Assembly: GCF_038024875.1 (NCBI RefSeq)
Contig: NZ_CP136136.1
Span: forward strand, 1,550,001 to 1,614,000
Direction of reading: 5' to 3'
Length of the DNA: 64,000 nucleotides
DNA from: Gordonia rubripertincta
Lineage (GTDB): Bacteria; Actinomycetota; Actinomycetes; Mycobacteriales; Mycobacteriaceae
The position numbers and the translations under genes were made by a program. The notes beneath the pieces are model-generated. The model saw nothing but the letters and a program-made list of their open reading frames with translations, did no database searches and had not been told where the DNA came from. Shown one piece after another: positions 40,944 to 49,591 of the stretch (position 1 is the stretch's first letter; each line of letters begins with the position of its first letter).

Positions 40944-43523
40944 CTAACCTGCCGCGCGCTCCAAAATCTTCTCTATCGCCTTTGCTGTCTCCGCGGCGTG
41001 GGGTGCCCGGATCATCGAGATGTGGTCGCCGTCGATGTCGAGGAATTCGACCCTACCCGAGGTGAAGTGACCCCACAGGGCGGGATCGTCGGTGTTGGTG
41101 CGCGCCTTGACGACCGTGATCGGACCCGAGTACGGGCTGGGCCGGTGCCGTCGGATCATACTGGTGCCCAGGCGGAAGAAGACCACCCACTGGACCGGCG
41201 TCGACAACGGGACGAGTCCGGCGGTGAGGACGAGGGCGTTGAGGGAGATCTCCTGCACGACGCGCTGGACCGGTGAGCCGGTGGGTTTCTTCTCGTCGGT
41301 CCCGGTTCGGTCCGGCAGCGTCTCATCGGTCCCGGTCAACGAGCGCAACGAGTCACGAACGCGCTGTGCGACGTTCGGCGCGTTCCCGGAAAGGCGTTGC
41401 GCCAGAGCGGGGTCGATAACCGAATCGAGAACGGCGACCGGATGACAGGTCTCGCCGGCCTCGGTCAGACGCGCAGCGACCTCGACGGCGATGAACCCGC
41501 CCAGCGAATAGCCGCCGATCTGATACGGGCCGTGGGGTTGTACCGAGCGGATGTCGGCGATGGCACGGCGCGCCGCGGCGCGCACGGAATGATCGGCACG
41601 ACCGCGCTTTTCGACGCCCCTCGATTGGATGGCGTAGACCGGGCGGTCGGTCTGCAGTGCGCGGGCGACCGGCGTCAGGCTCGTCGCGAGGCTGCCGGCC
41701 CCGGCGACCAGGAAGATCGGGTCGCCGACCCCCTTCCGCAACGGGATCAGCGTCGCGCCGGTGGCGTTCTTGGAGCGTTCCTTTGCGGCCGCCTCGATCC
41801 GCTGCGCGAACTGCGCGATCGTCGGTGCCTCGGCGAGCATGGCGGTGTTCACCTCCAACTGCAGGTGATGCTGGACCTCGGAGAGCATCTTTGCCGCGGC
41901 GAGGGAGTCGCCGCCGAGTTCCACGAAGTCGTCGTGGCGCCCGAAGGACTGAGGTTCGAGACCGAGGATCTCGCTCCAGAAGCGGTGCAACGCCATCTCG
42001 GTGAGCCCGCGCGGCCGTTCGGGTGACGGGCGCGGTGGGGGAGGCGGCAGCGCACCACGGTCGACCTTGCCGCGCTCGTTGCGCGGGATCTCCGACACCA
42101 CGACGATGTCGCGCGGGATCATCCACGGGGTCAGTGTCTTTCCGAGTTCGTGGCGGATCTCGGCGGGCGACGGTGACCACTTCTGCGGGTCGACGGCCAC
42201 ATGAGCGGTGAGTCGACCTTCCTTCCGGTCGGCGGTGACGACGGCGTCGGTGGTCCAGGGCAGCGAGCGCAGCGCGGACTCGACCTCGAGCGGTTCGACG
42301 AGGTAGCCGCGCACCTTGATGGCGTCGTCGCCGCGACCGAGGAGTGCGAGTTCACCGTTCTCGTCGAGACGGCCGAGATCTCCGGTGCGATAGCGCCTGC
42401 GGCCGTCGGGCAGCGAGGAGAAGCGGGCTGCGGTCAGCTCCGGATTCGCGTGGTACCCGGAGGCGATGTTCACGGATTCGACGATGACCTCGCCGGTGGA
42501 CCCCGGCGATAGATCTTGGCCGTGCTCGTCGACGATGCGGACCGACTTGTCCGAGGCGGGGATTCCGACCGGTATCGCACCGTCGGTGACCTCGCGATCC
42601 GGTGGAAAGAGATTGAAGGCGAGGTTGCCGACCTCGGATGCGCCTGCCCAGCAACAGAAAACGCCCCGGGCAAGGACCGTGTTCCGCGCGAGTTCGACGT
42701 CCGTGTGATGCGCTGGCTCGCCGCAGGTCGACAGCAGGCGCAGCGAGTGAACGGCGTCCTCGGCGTCCAGCTCGCCCAGCCACGAACGGAGCAGTGACGG
42801 CGTGCAGTGCGCGGTGGTGGCGCCTTCGGCGGACAGCCAGTCGCGTAACCCGGTGGTGGTGCGGCGCCGTACATCCCACAGCAGCATCGTCGCGCCGTTC
42901 AGGAGGCTCATCGCGAGCGCGTCGAGTCCGCCGCCGAAACTCAGCGGCAGCAGCACCGCCGCGCGATCGTCGGGGCCGAGTTCCATGAACCGGCGGCCGT
43001 CACGCGCGTGGTTGACGGGTGTCCGCTGGGCGAGCACCACGCCCTTGGGGGTGCCGGTGGATCCGGAGGTGAACAGCAGAACCGCGGGATCATCGGGGGC
43101 GGGTTCGATGACATGCGTCTCGAGCGGCTCGTGATCGACGGCGGTCGCCGGGGTGAGGAGTTGGGCCCCGGACAGTTCCAAGATGTTCGTGCGGCGGTCC
43201 TCGGGCAGGAACGGGTCGACCAGGACGAGCGGGCGCCCGGCGCACCAAACCGCGAGCATGGAGATCACCGAGTCGATGTCGGATTCGATCTCGACGGCGA
43301 CCGGGCTGTCCGTCGGGACGGTGTCGAGGATTGCGCGGGCGAGGTCGTCCACCCGCCTGGCCGCCTCCGCGAAAGTGATCGACTGCTCCGGAGTGCGGAG
43401 CGCGGCCGAGTCGCCACGGCTGCGGGCGATGGCTCGCCATCGGGCGGCGACGGTCGTCTCCGCCGACTCAAATGATCCGGCTGTGGCGGACGCAAGGCCT
43501 TCCAGATGATTATCGACGGTCAT
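40944..43523 (-). CDS. NRPS-like enzyme: adenylation, carrier and thioesterase domains
   Basis: An 859-residue stand-alone A-T-TE protein with no condensation domain. Adenylation (~30-490): LLFTSGSTGTPKGVV P-loop, GEVIVESVNIASGYH, YRTGDLGR, and invariant Lys in PRNERGKVDR. Carrier domain: phosphopantetheine Ser540 in ELGGDSLAAA. Thioesterase (~600-859): nucleophile Ser673 in GYSLGG, His834 in GDHISM. The A-domain C-terminus joins the carrier through a Pro-rich linker (PPPPPRPSPERP). This layout activates a carboxylic acid, tethers it and releases it by hydrolysis, transfer or self-condensation. Substrate unknown; no MbtH, transporter or further NRPS gene is nearby. An iron-box-like site lies ~120 bases upstream in the divergent gap. 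Confidence 0.9.
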   Translation of the reverse strand: MTVDNHLEGLASATAGSFESAETTVAARWRAIARSRGDSAALRTPEQSITFAEAARRVDDLARAILDTVPTDSPVAVEIESDIDSVISMLAVWCAGRPLVLVDPFLPEDRRTNILELSGAQLLTPATAVDHEPLETHVIEPAPDDPAVLLFTSGSTGTPKGVVLAQRTPVNHARDGRRFMELGPDDRAAVLLPLSFGGGLDALAMSLLNGATMLLWDVRRRTTTGLRDWLSAEGATTAHCTPSLLRSWLGELDAEDAVHSLRLLSTCGEPAHHTDVELARNTVLARGVFCCWAGASEVGNLAFNLFPPDREVTDGAIPVGIPASDKSVRIVDEHGQDLSPGSTGEVIVESVNIASGYHANPELTAARFSSLPDGRRRYRTGDLGRLDENGELALLGRGDDAIKVRGYLVEPLEVESALRSLPWTTDAVVTADRKEGRLTAHVAVDPQKWSPSPAEIRHELGKTLTPWMIPRDIVVVSEIPRNERGKVDRGALPPPPPRPSPERPRGLTEMALHRFWSEILGLEPQSFGRHDDFVELGGDSLAAAKMLSEVQHHLQLEVNTAMLAEAPTIAQFAQRIEAAAKERSKNATGATLIPLRKGVGDPIFLVAGAGSLATSLTPVARALQTDRPVYAIQSRGVEKRGRADHSVRAAARRAIADIRSVQPHGPYQIGGYSLGGFIAVEVAARLTEAGETCHPVAVLDSVIDPALAQRLSGNAPNVAQRVRDSLRSLTGTDETLPDRTGTDEKKPTGSPVQRVVQEISLNALVLTAGLVPLSTPVQWVVFFRLGTSMIRRHRPSPYSGPITVVKARTNTDDPALWGHFTSGRVEFLDIDGDHISMIRAPHAAETAKAIEKILERAAG

Positions 43524-43639
43524 GTCCTCGAACTCCCCAGGTGGCGGGGATGACCACGGTTGCGAGCGGGCCGCGGTTCTCGGCCCGGACGATGCGATTC
43601 CGTGCGGGACGCGGCCCCTCCTCCGGCCCCGGGAATTAC

Positions 43640-43658
43640 TCAGGTAAAGCTACCCTTT
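43640..43658. promoter_or_regulatory. Candidate DtxR/IdeR iron box in the divergent NRPS-like/nitroreductase gap
   Basis: TCAGGTAAAGCTACCCTTT agrees with the 19-base iron-box consensus TTAGGTTAGGCTAACCTAA at 13 positions, including the AGGT and GCTA cores. It lies 117 bases upstream of the NRPS-like start (minus strand) and 101 bases upstream of the nitroreductase start (plus strand). The score is borderline, so this is a candidate only. Confidence 0.4.
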
Positions 43659-43758
43659 GTTCGGCGGATTGGCACCGTTGGACGGTGAGAACGTGGCGCG
43701 GGTAACAGTAGGGTTGAGGACAGATCCGTAGGTTCGGATCGCCCGACGAGAGGGAACG

Positions 43759-44439
43759 ATGCAGTTCGACGACGTGATCCTGGGGCGGCGCAGCATCCGC
43801 GGCTTCACACCGGAGCCCGTGCCCCGGGAGCTGATCGAGGAGATCCTCGCGCTCGCCATGCGGGCTCCGTCCTCGATGAACACCCAGCCCTGGAACTTCC
43901 ACGTGATCACCGGTGAACCACTCGATCGCATCCGTGCGGGCAACACCGAGCGCAACCTGGCCGGTGTACCGCACTCTCGCGAGTTCCGGACCGGCGCGGA
44001 GAAGTTCACCGGCATCCATCGTGATCGCCAGGTCGGCGTGGCGAAGCAGCTGTTTACCGCGATGCGCATCGCGCGCGACGACATGGAGATGCGGCAGAAC
44101 TGGGTCCTACGGGGATTCCGCCAGTTCGATGCCCCGGTCTGCGTCATCGTGACCTACGACCGCATCCTCGACGGCAGCGACGACACCCCCTTCGACTGCG
44201 GAGCGGTCTCCACCGCGCTCGTGAACGCCGCCTGGTCCCGCGGTCTCGGTGCCGTGATCAACAGCCAGGGCATCATGCAGTCGCCGGTGGTCCGGGAGCA
44301 TGCCGGGATACCGGACGATCAGGTCATCATGAAGAGCATCGCGCTGGGTTGGCCGGATGAGACGTTCCCCGCCAATTCGGTGGTCTCCGAACGCAAGACG
44401 GTCGAGGAAGCCACCACGTTCGTGGGGTTCGCAGACTAG
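43759..44439 (+). CDS. Nitroreductase-family flavoprotein
   Basis: A 226-residue FMN-dependent nitroreductase family enzyme using NAD(P)H. FMN-binding segments are visible: an RRSIRGF start motif, MRAPSSMNTQPWNFHVITG, and GAVINSQGIMQSPVVREHAGIPDDQ followed by ALGWPDE. GAGAGGGAACG precedes the ATG. Physiological substrate cannot be told; family members reduce quinones, nitroaromatics or act as dehydrogenases. It is divergent from the NRPS-like gene and ends one base from the converging metallo-hydrolase gene, with no room for a terminator between them. Confidence 0.92.
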   Translation: MQFDDVILGRRSIRGFTPEPVPRELIEEILALAMRAPSSMNTQPWNFHVITGEPLDRIRAGNTERNLAGVPHSREFRTGAEKFTGIHRDRQVGVAKQLFTAMRIARDDMEMRQNWVLRGFRQFDAPVCVIVTYDRILDGSDDTPFDCGAVSTALVNAAWSRGLGAVINSQGIMQSPVVREHAGIPDDQVIMKSIALGWPDETFPANSVVSERKTVEEATTFVGFAD

Positions 44440-44440
44440 T

Positions 44441-45208
44441 TCAGAGCGCCAGTGCTCGACGAGCGGCGTCGGCGACGCTGCCTCGGTACAGCGGTCCGTG
44501 ACCGGCCAGCAGTAGCTCGGCGTCGAGCTCGGTGAACCGTTCGACGCTCCGGCGCGCGGTGGCCTCGTCGTGCTGGAACGGCGACGGAATGCATTGTGGC
44601 CCGACGATCGCCGACACCTCATGGCCGCTGACCAGTGCGTCCCCGGAGACCAGGGCGCGCCCGTCGCCGACCAGGTAGGAGCTGTGGCCGTCGGTGTGGC
44701 CGTGGCTGGCCACCGGCACCGGCGACCCTGGCAGGTCGAGCTGCTCCGGAAAGGACTCTGGCGACGGCAGTCCGGCTCGACTCAGCACCCCGAGAGGTGT
44801 GGTCTTCGCGAGCCAGGACCACAGGCGTCGGGTGCCGGCGAGTGGCGCGAGATCGAGTGCGTTCGCCTGCTGGAGATGGTGCCGCAGGGCGTGATCGACC
44901 TCGACGGGATCCATGTAGACCGGGAATCCGTACCGCGTCTGGAGTTTCGCGAGCCCGCCGAGATGGTCGACGTGCGCATGCGTCAGCAGCGCGCCCCGAA
45001 TGTCCTCCGGACGACGGCCGATCCGGTTGATCGACTCGACGACCTGCCCTGCTTGTCCGGGGTAACCGCCGTCGATCAGGGTGAGCTCGCCGTCCTGTTC
45101 CAGCAGCACCCAGTTCACGACGTCGGTGTGGACGAAATACGTTGTCGCCGAGTCGGCGTCGAGGCGCGTGAGCTCCATTGGCCGGGCGGTGCGGAAGGAG
45201 GGGCGCAT
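44441..45208 (-). CDS. MBL-fold metallohydrolase downstream of aftA
   Basis: A 255-residue metallo-beta-lactamase-fold hydrolase. The two-metal site is complete: THAHVDHLGG (His77, His79, Asp81, His82), a His in ASHGHTDGH, the bridging Asp in SGDALVSG and a last His in LLAGHGP. Closest in pattern to glyoxalase II-like and quorum-lactonase-like MBL proteins; substrate unknown. The start (MRPSF at 45208 or MELTR, 10 residues later) lies only three bases after the aftA stop, so it is translated from the dprE1-dprE2-aftA transcript. This links an unassigned hydrolase to arabinan assembly by position only. Confidence 0.88.
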   Translation of the reverse strand: MRPSFRTARPMELTRLDADSATTYFVHTDVVNWVLLEQDGELTLIDGGYPGQAGQVVESINRIGRRPEDIRGALLTHAHVDHLGGLAKLQTRYGFPVYMDPVEVDHALRHHLQQANALDLAPLAGTRRLWSWLAKTTPLGVLSRAGLPSPESFPEQLDLPGSPVPVASHGHTDGHSSYLVGDGRALVSGDALVSGHEVSAIVGPQCIPSPFQHDEATARRSVERFTELDAELLLAGHGPLYRGSVADAARRALAL

Positions 45209-45211
45209 CGC

Positions 45212-47224
45212 TCACTTCCGGACGACGAGGACGAACGGGCCCACCTCGGTGACCTCGAACCGCGGGTCGTCGAAGACCGAGGGGTCGAAGGTGACGGTGT
45301 AGCGCTTCACGTTCGGGTCGTTCGGGTAGACGTCCTCGGCGAGGCGGAGTGAATACCCGTCCGAGCTGTATCGGAACAGGAAGACGTTGGGGGCCTTCCA
45401 CGGCGACTCGTCGAGGTGTGCGACCAGCTGGTCGGAGTCCTCCGATTTCGCCCAGCGTGCGATGGCGGCGGCGCGCTTGTCGAACTCGGCCAGCGGGTTG
45501 GCGTAGTGGGAGGTCAGCCCCTGGAAACCCCAGTACGGGTAGATCGACAGGAATCCGAAATCGGCGGTGAGGACGACGTTCTCGGTCGGCGGCCGGCCGG
45601 TCTGCTTCCCGATCAGTTTGTCGATCTCGGCGAAGTACGACTCGGCGCCGGCCGGGCGTGCATCGGCGCGCTTACCGTAACCGTCGGTGTCGGTGTACGC
45701 CGTGGTGATCTCCGTGCCGAGATGGCCGGGGATGCTCTGTGCCGCTGCGATTGCGGCGAGCACGGCCACCGCGCCCACGACGACGCGTACGTCACCGAAC
45801 CTGCCCACGGCCCAACGGCCGATGTCGACGACACCGAAGACGCCGGCGGCGGCGAGCGCAGTCACCAGGATCGGCTCGAGCCGGAAGGACAGCAGGGTGG
45901 TGCCCATTGCGGTCATGAGCATCGACAGCAGGCAGAAGAGGTACACCGTGATCACGGTGGCGCCCATGGCCACTGCGACGGTGCGGGTGCGGAACCGTAG
46001 GAGAATCCACAGCAGACCGATCATCGTGATCGCGCCGACGAGATTGACCCCGAACATGGGCAGCGGGAACGTAGCCCCGCGCTCCGGGAGGTAGTGCTCG
46101 GCGGTTCCGCCACTGGCGGGGGCGCTGGACAGACGCTTCAGCAGATAGGGCGCCCAGACCAGCAGCGCGATTCCTCCGGCGATGACGCCCATCGAGACGA
46201 GTCGGCCGATGACGGCGACCACGATCTCGCGGCGGTGCGCCTTGACGGTCCGGGTCGGGGTGGCCTTGTTGGACGCCGCGAGCCAACCCTGGACGAGGAA
46301 GTAGCAGGCCAGGAGAATCGCGGTCAGCGCGAACAGGCCGGTGTAGAGCGTGTAGGTCGCGGCCGAGATGCCAAGGAACACACCGGCACCGGAAACCGCG
46401 GGCCAACTGGTGGCACCTCGCAGCGGTCCGATTGGCCCCTCGGCGGCACGTGTGCGACCCCGCAGCGCGTAGGTGAGGACGATCATCATCGGCACCCCGA
46501 TGATCACGAGGATCGCGGCGTACGGCTCCGGCGAGGCGTACAGCAGCGCCAGTGTGGTCACTGCGAGTCCCAGTGCCACCCCGCGATCTGCGCCGAACAT
46601 CCGGTTGAACAGGATGACGCCGACGGCCGCGGCCACCGCCATCGACACGATGGCCCACGGCTTGTAGGCCTCCCAACCGGGCTGGCCGAGCAGATTCGCG
46701 AACCGGCCGCCCCACCAGAACCAGCCGGCCGGGTAGTACGGCGGCAGATCCGGGTAGGTCATGTCCGCCAGGCGCGGACTCGACGTCATCCGCGTCAGAT
46801 ACTCGGTGCGGAACTCCTGGTCGACGGACAGGCCGAAGAGGTAGAGACGGGTTGCCCCCAAGGGCATCCCGATGGTGACCGTCACGAACGCCGACATCGC
46901 CGCCGCCGACAGGAACGGGATGAAGGCCCGTCCCTTGCCGTAGCGGTACAGCAGCGCGACGACGACGAGCACCGCGATCGCGAGGACCTGACCGGCGGTC
47001 GTCAGCGACCGGGTCACGTTCGACGAGTTGAAGGCCGGCCAGTTGACGGTCTCGATCGCCTTGAGGCCGACGATCGACACCACCGCACCGACCACCACCG
47101 CCGTCAGCAGGAGCAGCACCGTCCGGCCGAGGCGTGAGGCCGTGGTGGGACCGGAGTCCGTTTCCTGAGGCGCGGTCGTGGGGTCCTGGCGGTCAGCGCT
47201 CACCGAAGTCGTCATCGCTCGCAA
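45212..47224 (-). CDS. aftA: Arabinofuranosyltransferase AftA
   Basis: A 670-residue GT-C membrane enzyme (AftA; Rv3792 is 643 residues). It adds the first arabinofuranose from DPA to the galactan, priming arabinogalactan before the Emb proteins act. An N-terminal cytosolic tail precedes ~11-13 hydrophobic segments. The periplasmic C-terminal domain ends VTEVGPFVLVVRK, as in AftA proteins. Starts at 47224 and 47215 (MTTSV) are both possible. It lies 16 bases after dprE2. Unlike in mycobacteria, embC does not follow directly: ~7.5 kb of other genes intervene. Confidence 0.94.
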   Translation of the reverse strand: MRAMTTSVSADRQDPTTAPQETDSGPTTASRLGRTVLLLLTAVVVGAVVSIVGLKAIETVNWPAFNSSNVTRSLTTAGQVLAIAVLVVVALLYRYGKGRAFIPFLSAAAMSAFVTVTIGMPLGATRLYLFGLSVDQEFRTEYLTRMTSSPRLADMTYPDLPPYYPAGWFWWGGRFANLLGQPGWEAYKPWAIVSMAVAAAVGVILFNRMFGADRGVALGLAVTTLALLYASPEPYAAILVIIGVPMMIVLTYALRGRTRAAEGPIGPLRGATSWPAVSGAGVFLGISAATYTLYTGLFALTAILLACYFLVQGWLAASNKATPTRTVKAHRREIVVAVIGRLVSMGVIAGGIALLVWAPYLLKRLSSAPASGGTAEHYLPERGATFPLPMFGVNLVGAITMIGLLWILLRFRTRTVAVAMGATVITVYLFCLLSMLMTAMGTTLLSFRLEPILVTALAAAGVFGVVDIGRWAVGRFGDVRVVVGAVAVLAAIAAAQSIPGHLGTEITTAYTDTDGYGKRADARPAGAESYFAEIDKLIGKQTGRPPTENVVLTADFGFLSIYPYWGFQGLTSHYANPLAEFDKRAAAIARWAKSEDSDQLVAHLDESPWKAPNVFLFRYSSDGYSLRLAEDVYPNDPNVKRYTVTFDPSVFDDPRFEVTEVGPFVLVVRK

Positions 47225-47240
47225 TCGCAGTCGAGGGCTG

Positions 47241-48002
47241 CTAGACGGGCAGCTTGCGGAAGATCGGGCGCGGGATGTGGCGCAGGACCATCATGATGTA
47301 GCGGAAAGGTCCGGGGACCCAGACGATTTCCTTGCCCTTGGTGGCCGCAGCGACCGCGAGACGTCCCACGTCTTCCTTCTCGACGGTCAGCGGCGCTTCC
47401 TTGACGTGCGCCGACAGTCGCGTGCGGACCTGGCCCGGGCGGATAACGAGGACGCGAGGACCGAAGGGGCGCAACGCCTCGCCGAGTCCGAGGTAGAAAC
47501 CGTCGAGTCCGGCTTTGGTGGAGCCGTAGACGAAGTTGCTGCGACGGACGCGCTCACCGGCGACCGAGCTCATCGCGATGATCTGGCCGTGGCCCTGGGC
47601 GCGCATCTTCTCGCCGAGCAGGACGCCGACGGAAACCGCTGCGGTGTAGTTGATCTGGGCTTCGGCGACCGCGAGGCCGTGGTCCTGCCAGGCCTGCTCG
47701 TCGTCGCCCTGGATGCCGAAGGCGACGATGGCGACGTCGACGTCACCGTCGGCGAAGGCCTTTTCGATCACGTCGCGGTGGGTGTCGGTGGCGCGAGCGT
47801 CGAAGTCGATGACGCTGACCTCGGTGGCACCGGCCTTCTTGGCCTTCTCGACCGCGGCCTCGACGGACGGGTCGCCCGGCAACGCGGCGAGGATGACCCG
47901 GGCCGGGCCCTTGCTCAGGTACTCGGCGGTGATGGCGAGCCCGATCTCCGAGCTCCCGCCCAGGACCAGGATGGACTGTGGGACGCCGACGGCGTTCATC
48001 AT
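47241..48002 (-). CDS. dprE2: Decaprenylphosphoryl-2-keto-ribose reductase DprE2
   Basis: A 253-residue short-chain dehydrogenase that reduces the 2-keto intermediate made by DprE1 to decaprenylphosphoryl-arabinose, with NAD(P)H. The Rossmann motif is LVLGGSSEIGLAI near the N-terminus. The catalytic Ser is in MSSVAGE and the Tyr-Lys pair in VYGSTKAG. The C-terminal helix region (YIMMVLRHIPRPIFRKLPV) is amphipathic and hydrophobic, matching membrane association of DprE2. It is 76 bases downstream of dprE1 in the same operon. Confidence 0.95.
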   Translation of the reverse strand: MMNAVGVPQSILVLGGSSEIGLAITAEYLSKGPARVILAALPGDPSVEAAVEKAKKAGATEVSVIDFDARATDTHRDVIEKAFADGDVDVAIVAFGIQGDDEQAWQDHGLAVAEAQINYTAAVSVGVLLGEKMRAQGHGQIIAMSSVAGERVRRSNFVYGSTKAGLDGFYLGLGEALRPFGPRVLVIRPGQVRTRLSAHVKEAPLTVEKEDVGRLAVAAATKGKEIVWVPGPFRYIMMVLRHIPRPIFRKLPV

Positions 48003-48078
48003 CGTGGGTCTTCTCGCTTTCGGTGGTCTGCGGCCGGTGGGCCGTAGCGGTGGAATGGAGGTCGGAACCGGTTGTGGG

Positions 48079-49503
48079 TCAGGCGAGTTCGAGTCGACGG
48101 CCCATATCGGACATGAACACCCGGTCGGGGTCGATCCGACGGCGCGTGGCGATCCACTCGTCGATGCGCGGGTACATCGAGTGGAAGGCCGCCGCCGACG
48201 TCCGTGAGTCCTTCGCCGTGTAGAGGCGTCCGCCCATGCTCATCACCCGACGGTCGAGATCGTTGAGGAACTCGGCGAGCCCGGCCTTGACCGGGAAGTC
48301 CAGACAGACGTTCCAGCCCTTGAACGGGAAGCTGAGCGGCGCCTTGTTGCCCTCGCCGAAGAGCTTGATCACGTTGAGGAAGCTGACGTGTCCCGACGCC
48401 TGGATGTGCTCGATGAGGTTGGTGAACTCGGCCTCGTTGCCGGTCGGCACGATGAACTGGTACTGGCAGAATCCGCCGCCGCGACCATAGGCGTTGTTCC
48501 AATCACCGAACACGTCGAGCATGTGGTAGAACTGCGCCAGATTTTTGACCTTGCCCTCGCTGGGCGGGCCGATCCGGTAGTACGCCTCGCCGACCGCGGA
48601 GAAGCTGAGCTTGTTGGCCAGTCCACGCGGGAAGATGTCGGGGAACCGCACGAGCGGCTTGTTGTTGAACGACAACGGGTTGTCGCGATACTTCTCCGGC
48701 AGCTCGTCGACGCGCGCGAGGTTGCCGCGCGAGAAGGTGCCGCGGCCGAGCTTCGGCGGCGCGCTGATGGTGTCGAACCAGCCCGAGGCGTACTCGTAGC
48801 CGTCCTCGAAACCGTCCTGCAGGTGCAGGTCCAGCGTCTCCTGCAGCGACCCGGTGCGCGCGGTGTCGGCGATGAAGTAGGCACTCTCGGTGCGTTTCAT
48901 CTGGATCTTCGCGCGCAGCACGATGCCGGTGAGGCCGATGCCGCCGACCGTCGCCCAGAACAGTTCGCCGTTCGGGTCGTCGCCGGAGCCGTCCGGGGTC
49001 AGCGTCAAGATGCGGCCGTCGGCCACGAGGAGCTGCATCTCGACGACGTGGTTGCCGAAGCTGCCCTGGCTGTGGTGGTTCTTGCCGTGGATGTCGTGCG
49101 CGATCGCACCACCCACGGTGACCTGACGGGTGCCCGGGAGCACCGGCACCCAGAGGCCGTACGGAAGCGCGGCCTGCATGAGGGTGTCGAGGGAGACGCC
49201 GGCATCGAGGTCGACCGTCGCAGTCTCCTCGTCGATGGCGTAGATCCTGGTCAGCGGGGTCATGTCGATCGTGAGACCGCCGCTGTTCTGGCCCGACTCG
49301 TTGTAGGAACGGCCGAGTCCGCGGGCGATGACACCGCGCTTGAGGTAGTCCGGCTTGTCCGCGTTGTCGCTCGCGACGCGGGCCACCGCCTCGGCGATGA
49401 CCTCGGGGTACGGCGTGGACAGGACGTGGCCCTCGATCGGGGTGGTGCGAGACCAACCCACCAGCTTGCGGGTCGTGATCGGCAGCAACTCTTCAGTAGA
49501 CAT
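48079..49503 (-). CDS. dprE1: Decaprenylphosphoryl-beta-D-ribose oxidase DprE1
   Basis: A 474-residue FAD-dependent oxidase of the VAO/BBE fold, first half of the DPR-to-DPA epimerisation. FAD-binding segments: RGLGRSYNESGQNSGG, VLPGTRQVTVGGAIAHDIHGKNHH and FWATVGGIGLTGI. The Cys that benzothiazinones attack (Cys387 in M. tuberculosis) is conserved as about Cys400 in GWNVCLDF, with neighbouring KLFGEGNKAPLSFP and the catalytic Lys region nearby. TACTCT ends eight bases before the ATG, suggesting a near-leaderless promoter for the dprE1-dprE2-aftA-MBL operon. Confidence 0.96.
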   Translation of the reverse strand: MSTEELLPITTRKLVGWSRTTPIEGHVLSTPYPEVIAEAVARVASDNADKPDYLKRGVIARGLGRSYNESGQNSGGLTIDMTPLTRIYAIDEETATVDLDAGVSLDTLMQAALPYGLWVPVLPGTRQVTVGGAIAHDIHGKNHHSQGSFGNHVVEMQLLVADGRILTLTPDGSGDDPNGELFWATVGGIGLTGIVLRAKIQMKRTESAYFIADTARTGSLQETLDLHLQDGFEDGYEYASGWFDTISAPPKLGRGTFSRGNLARVDELPEKYRDNPLSFNNKPLVRFPDIFPRGLANKLSFSAVGEAYYRIGPPSEGKVKNLAQFYHMLDVFGDWNNAYGRGGGFCQYQFIVPTGNEAEFTNLIEHIQASGHVSFLNVIKLFGEGNKAPLSFPFKGWNVCLDFPVKAGLAEFLNDLDRRVMSMGGRLYTAKDSRTSAAAFHSMYPRIDEWIATRRRIDPDRVFMSDMGRRLELA

Positions 49504-49591
49504 CGGTGAAGAGAGTACTCGGCCGCCCTGCGCCCACGGTGAGAGACGACCTGCGACAGGCGTCGCACTTTTGCGAGGCTGTGGTGTCGGG

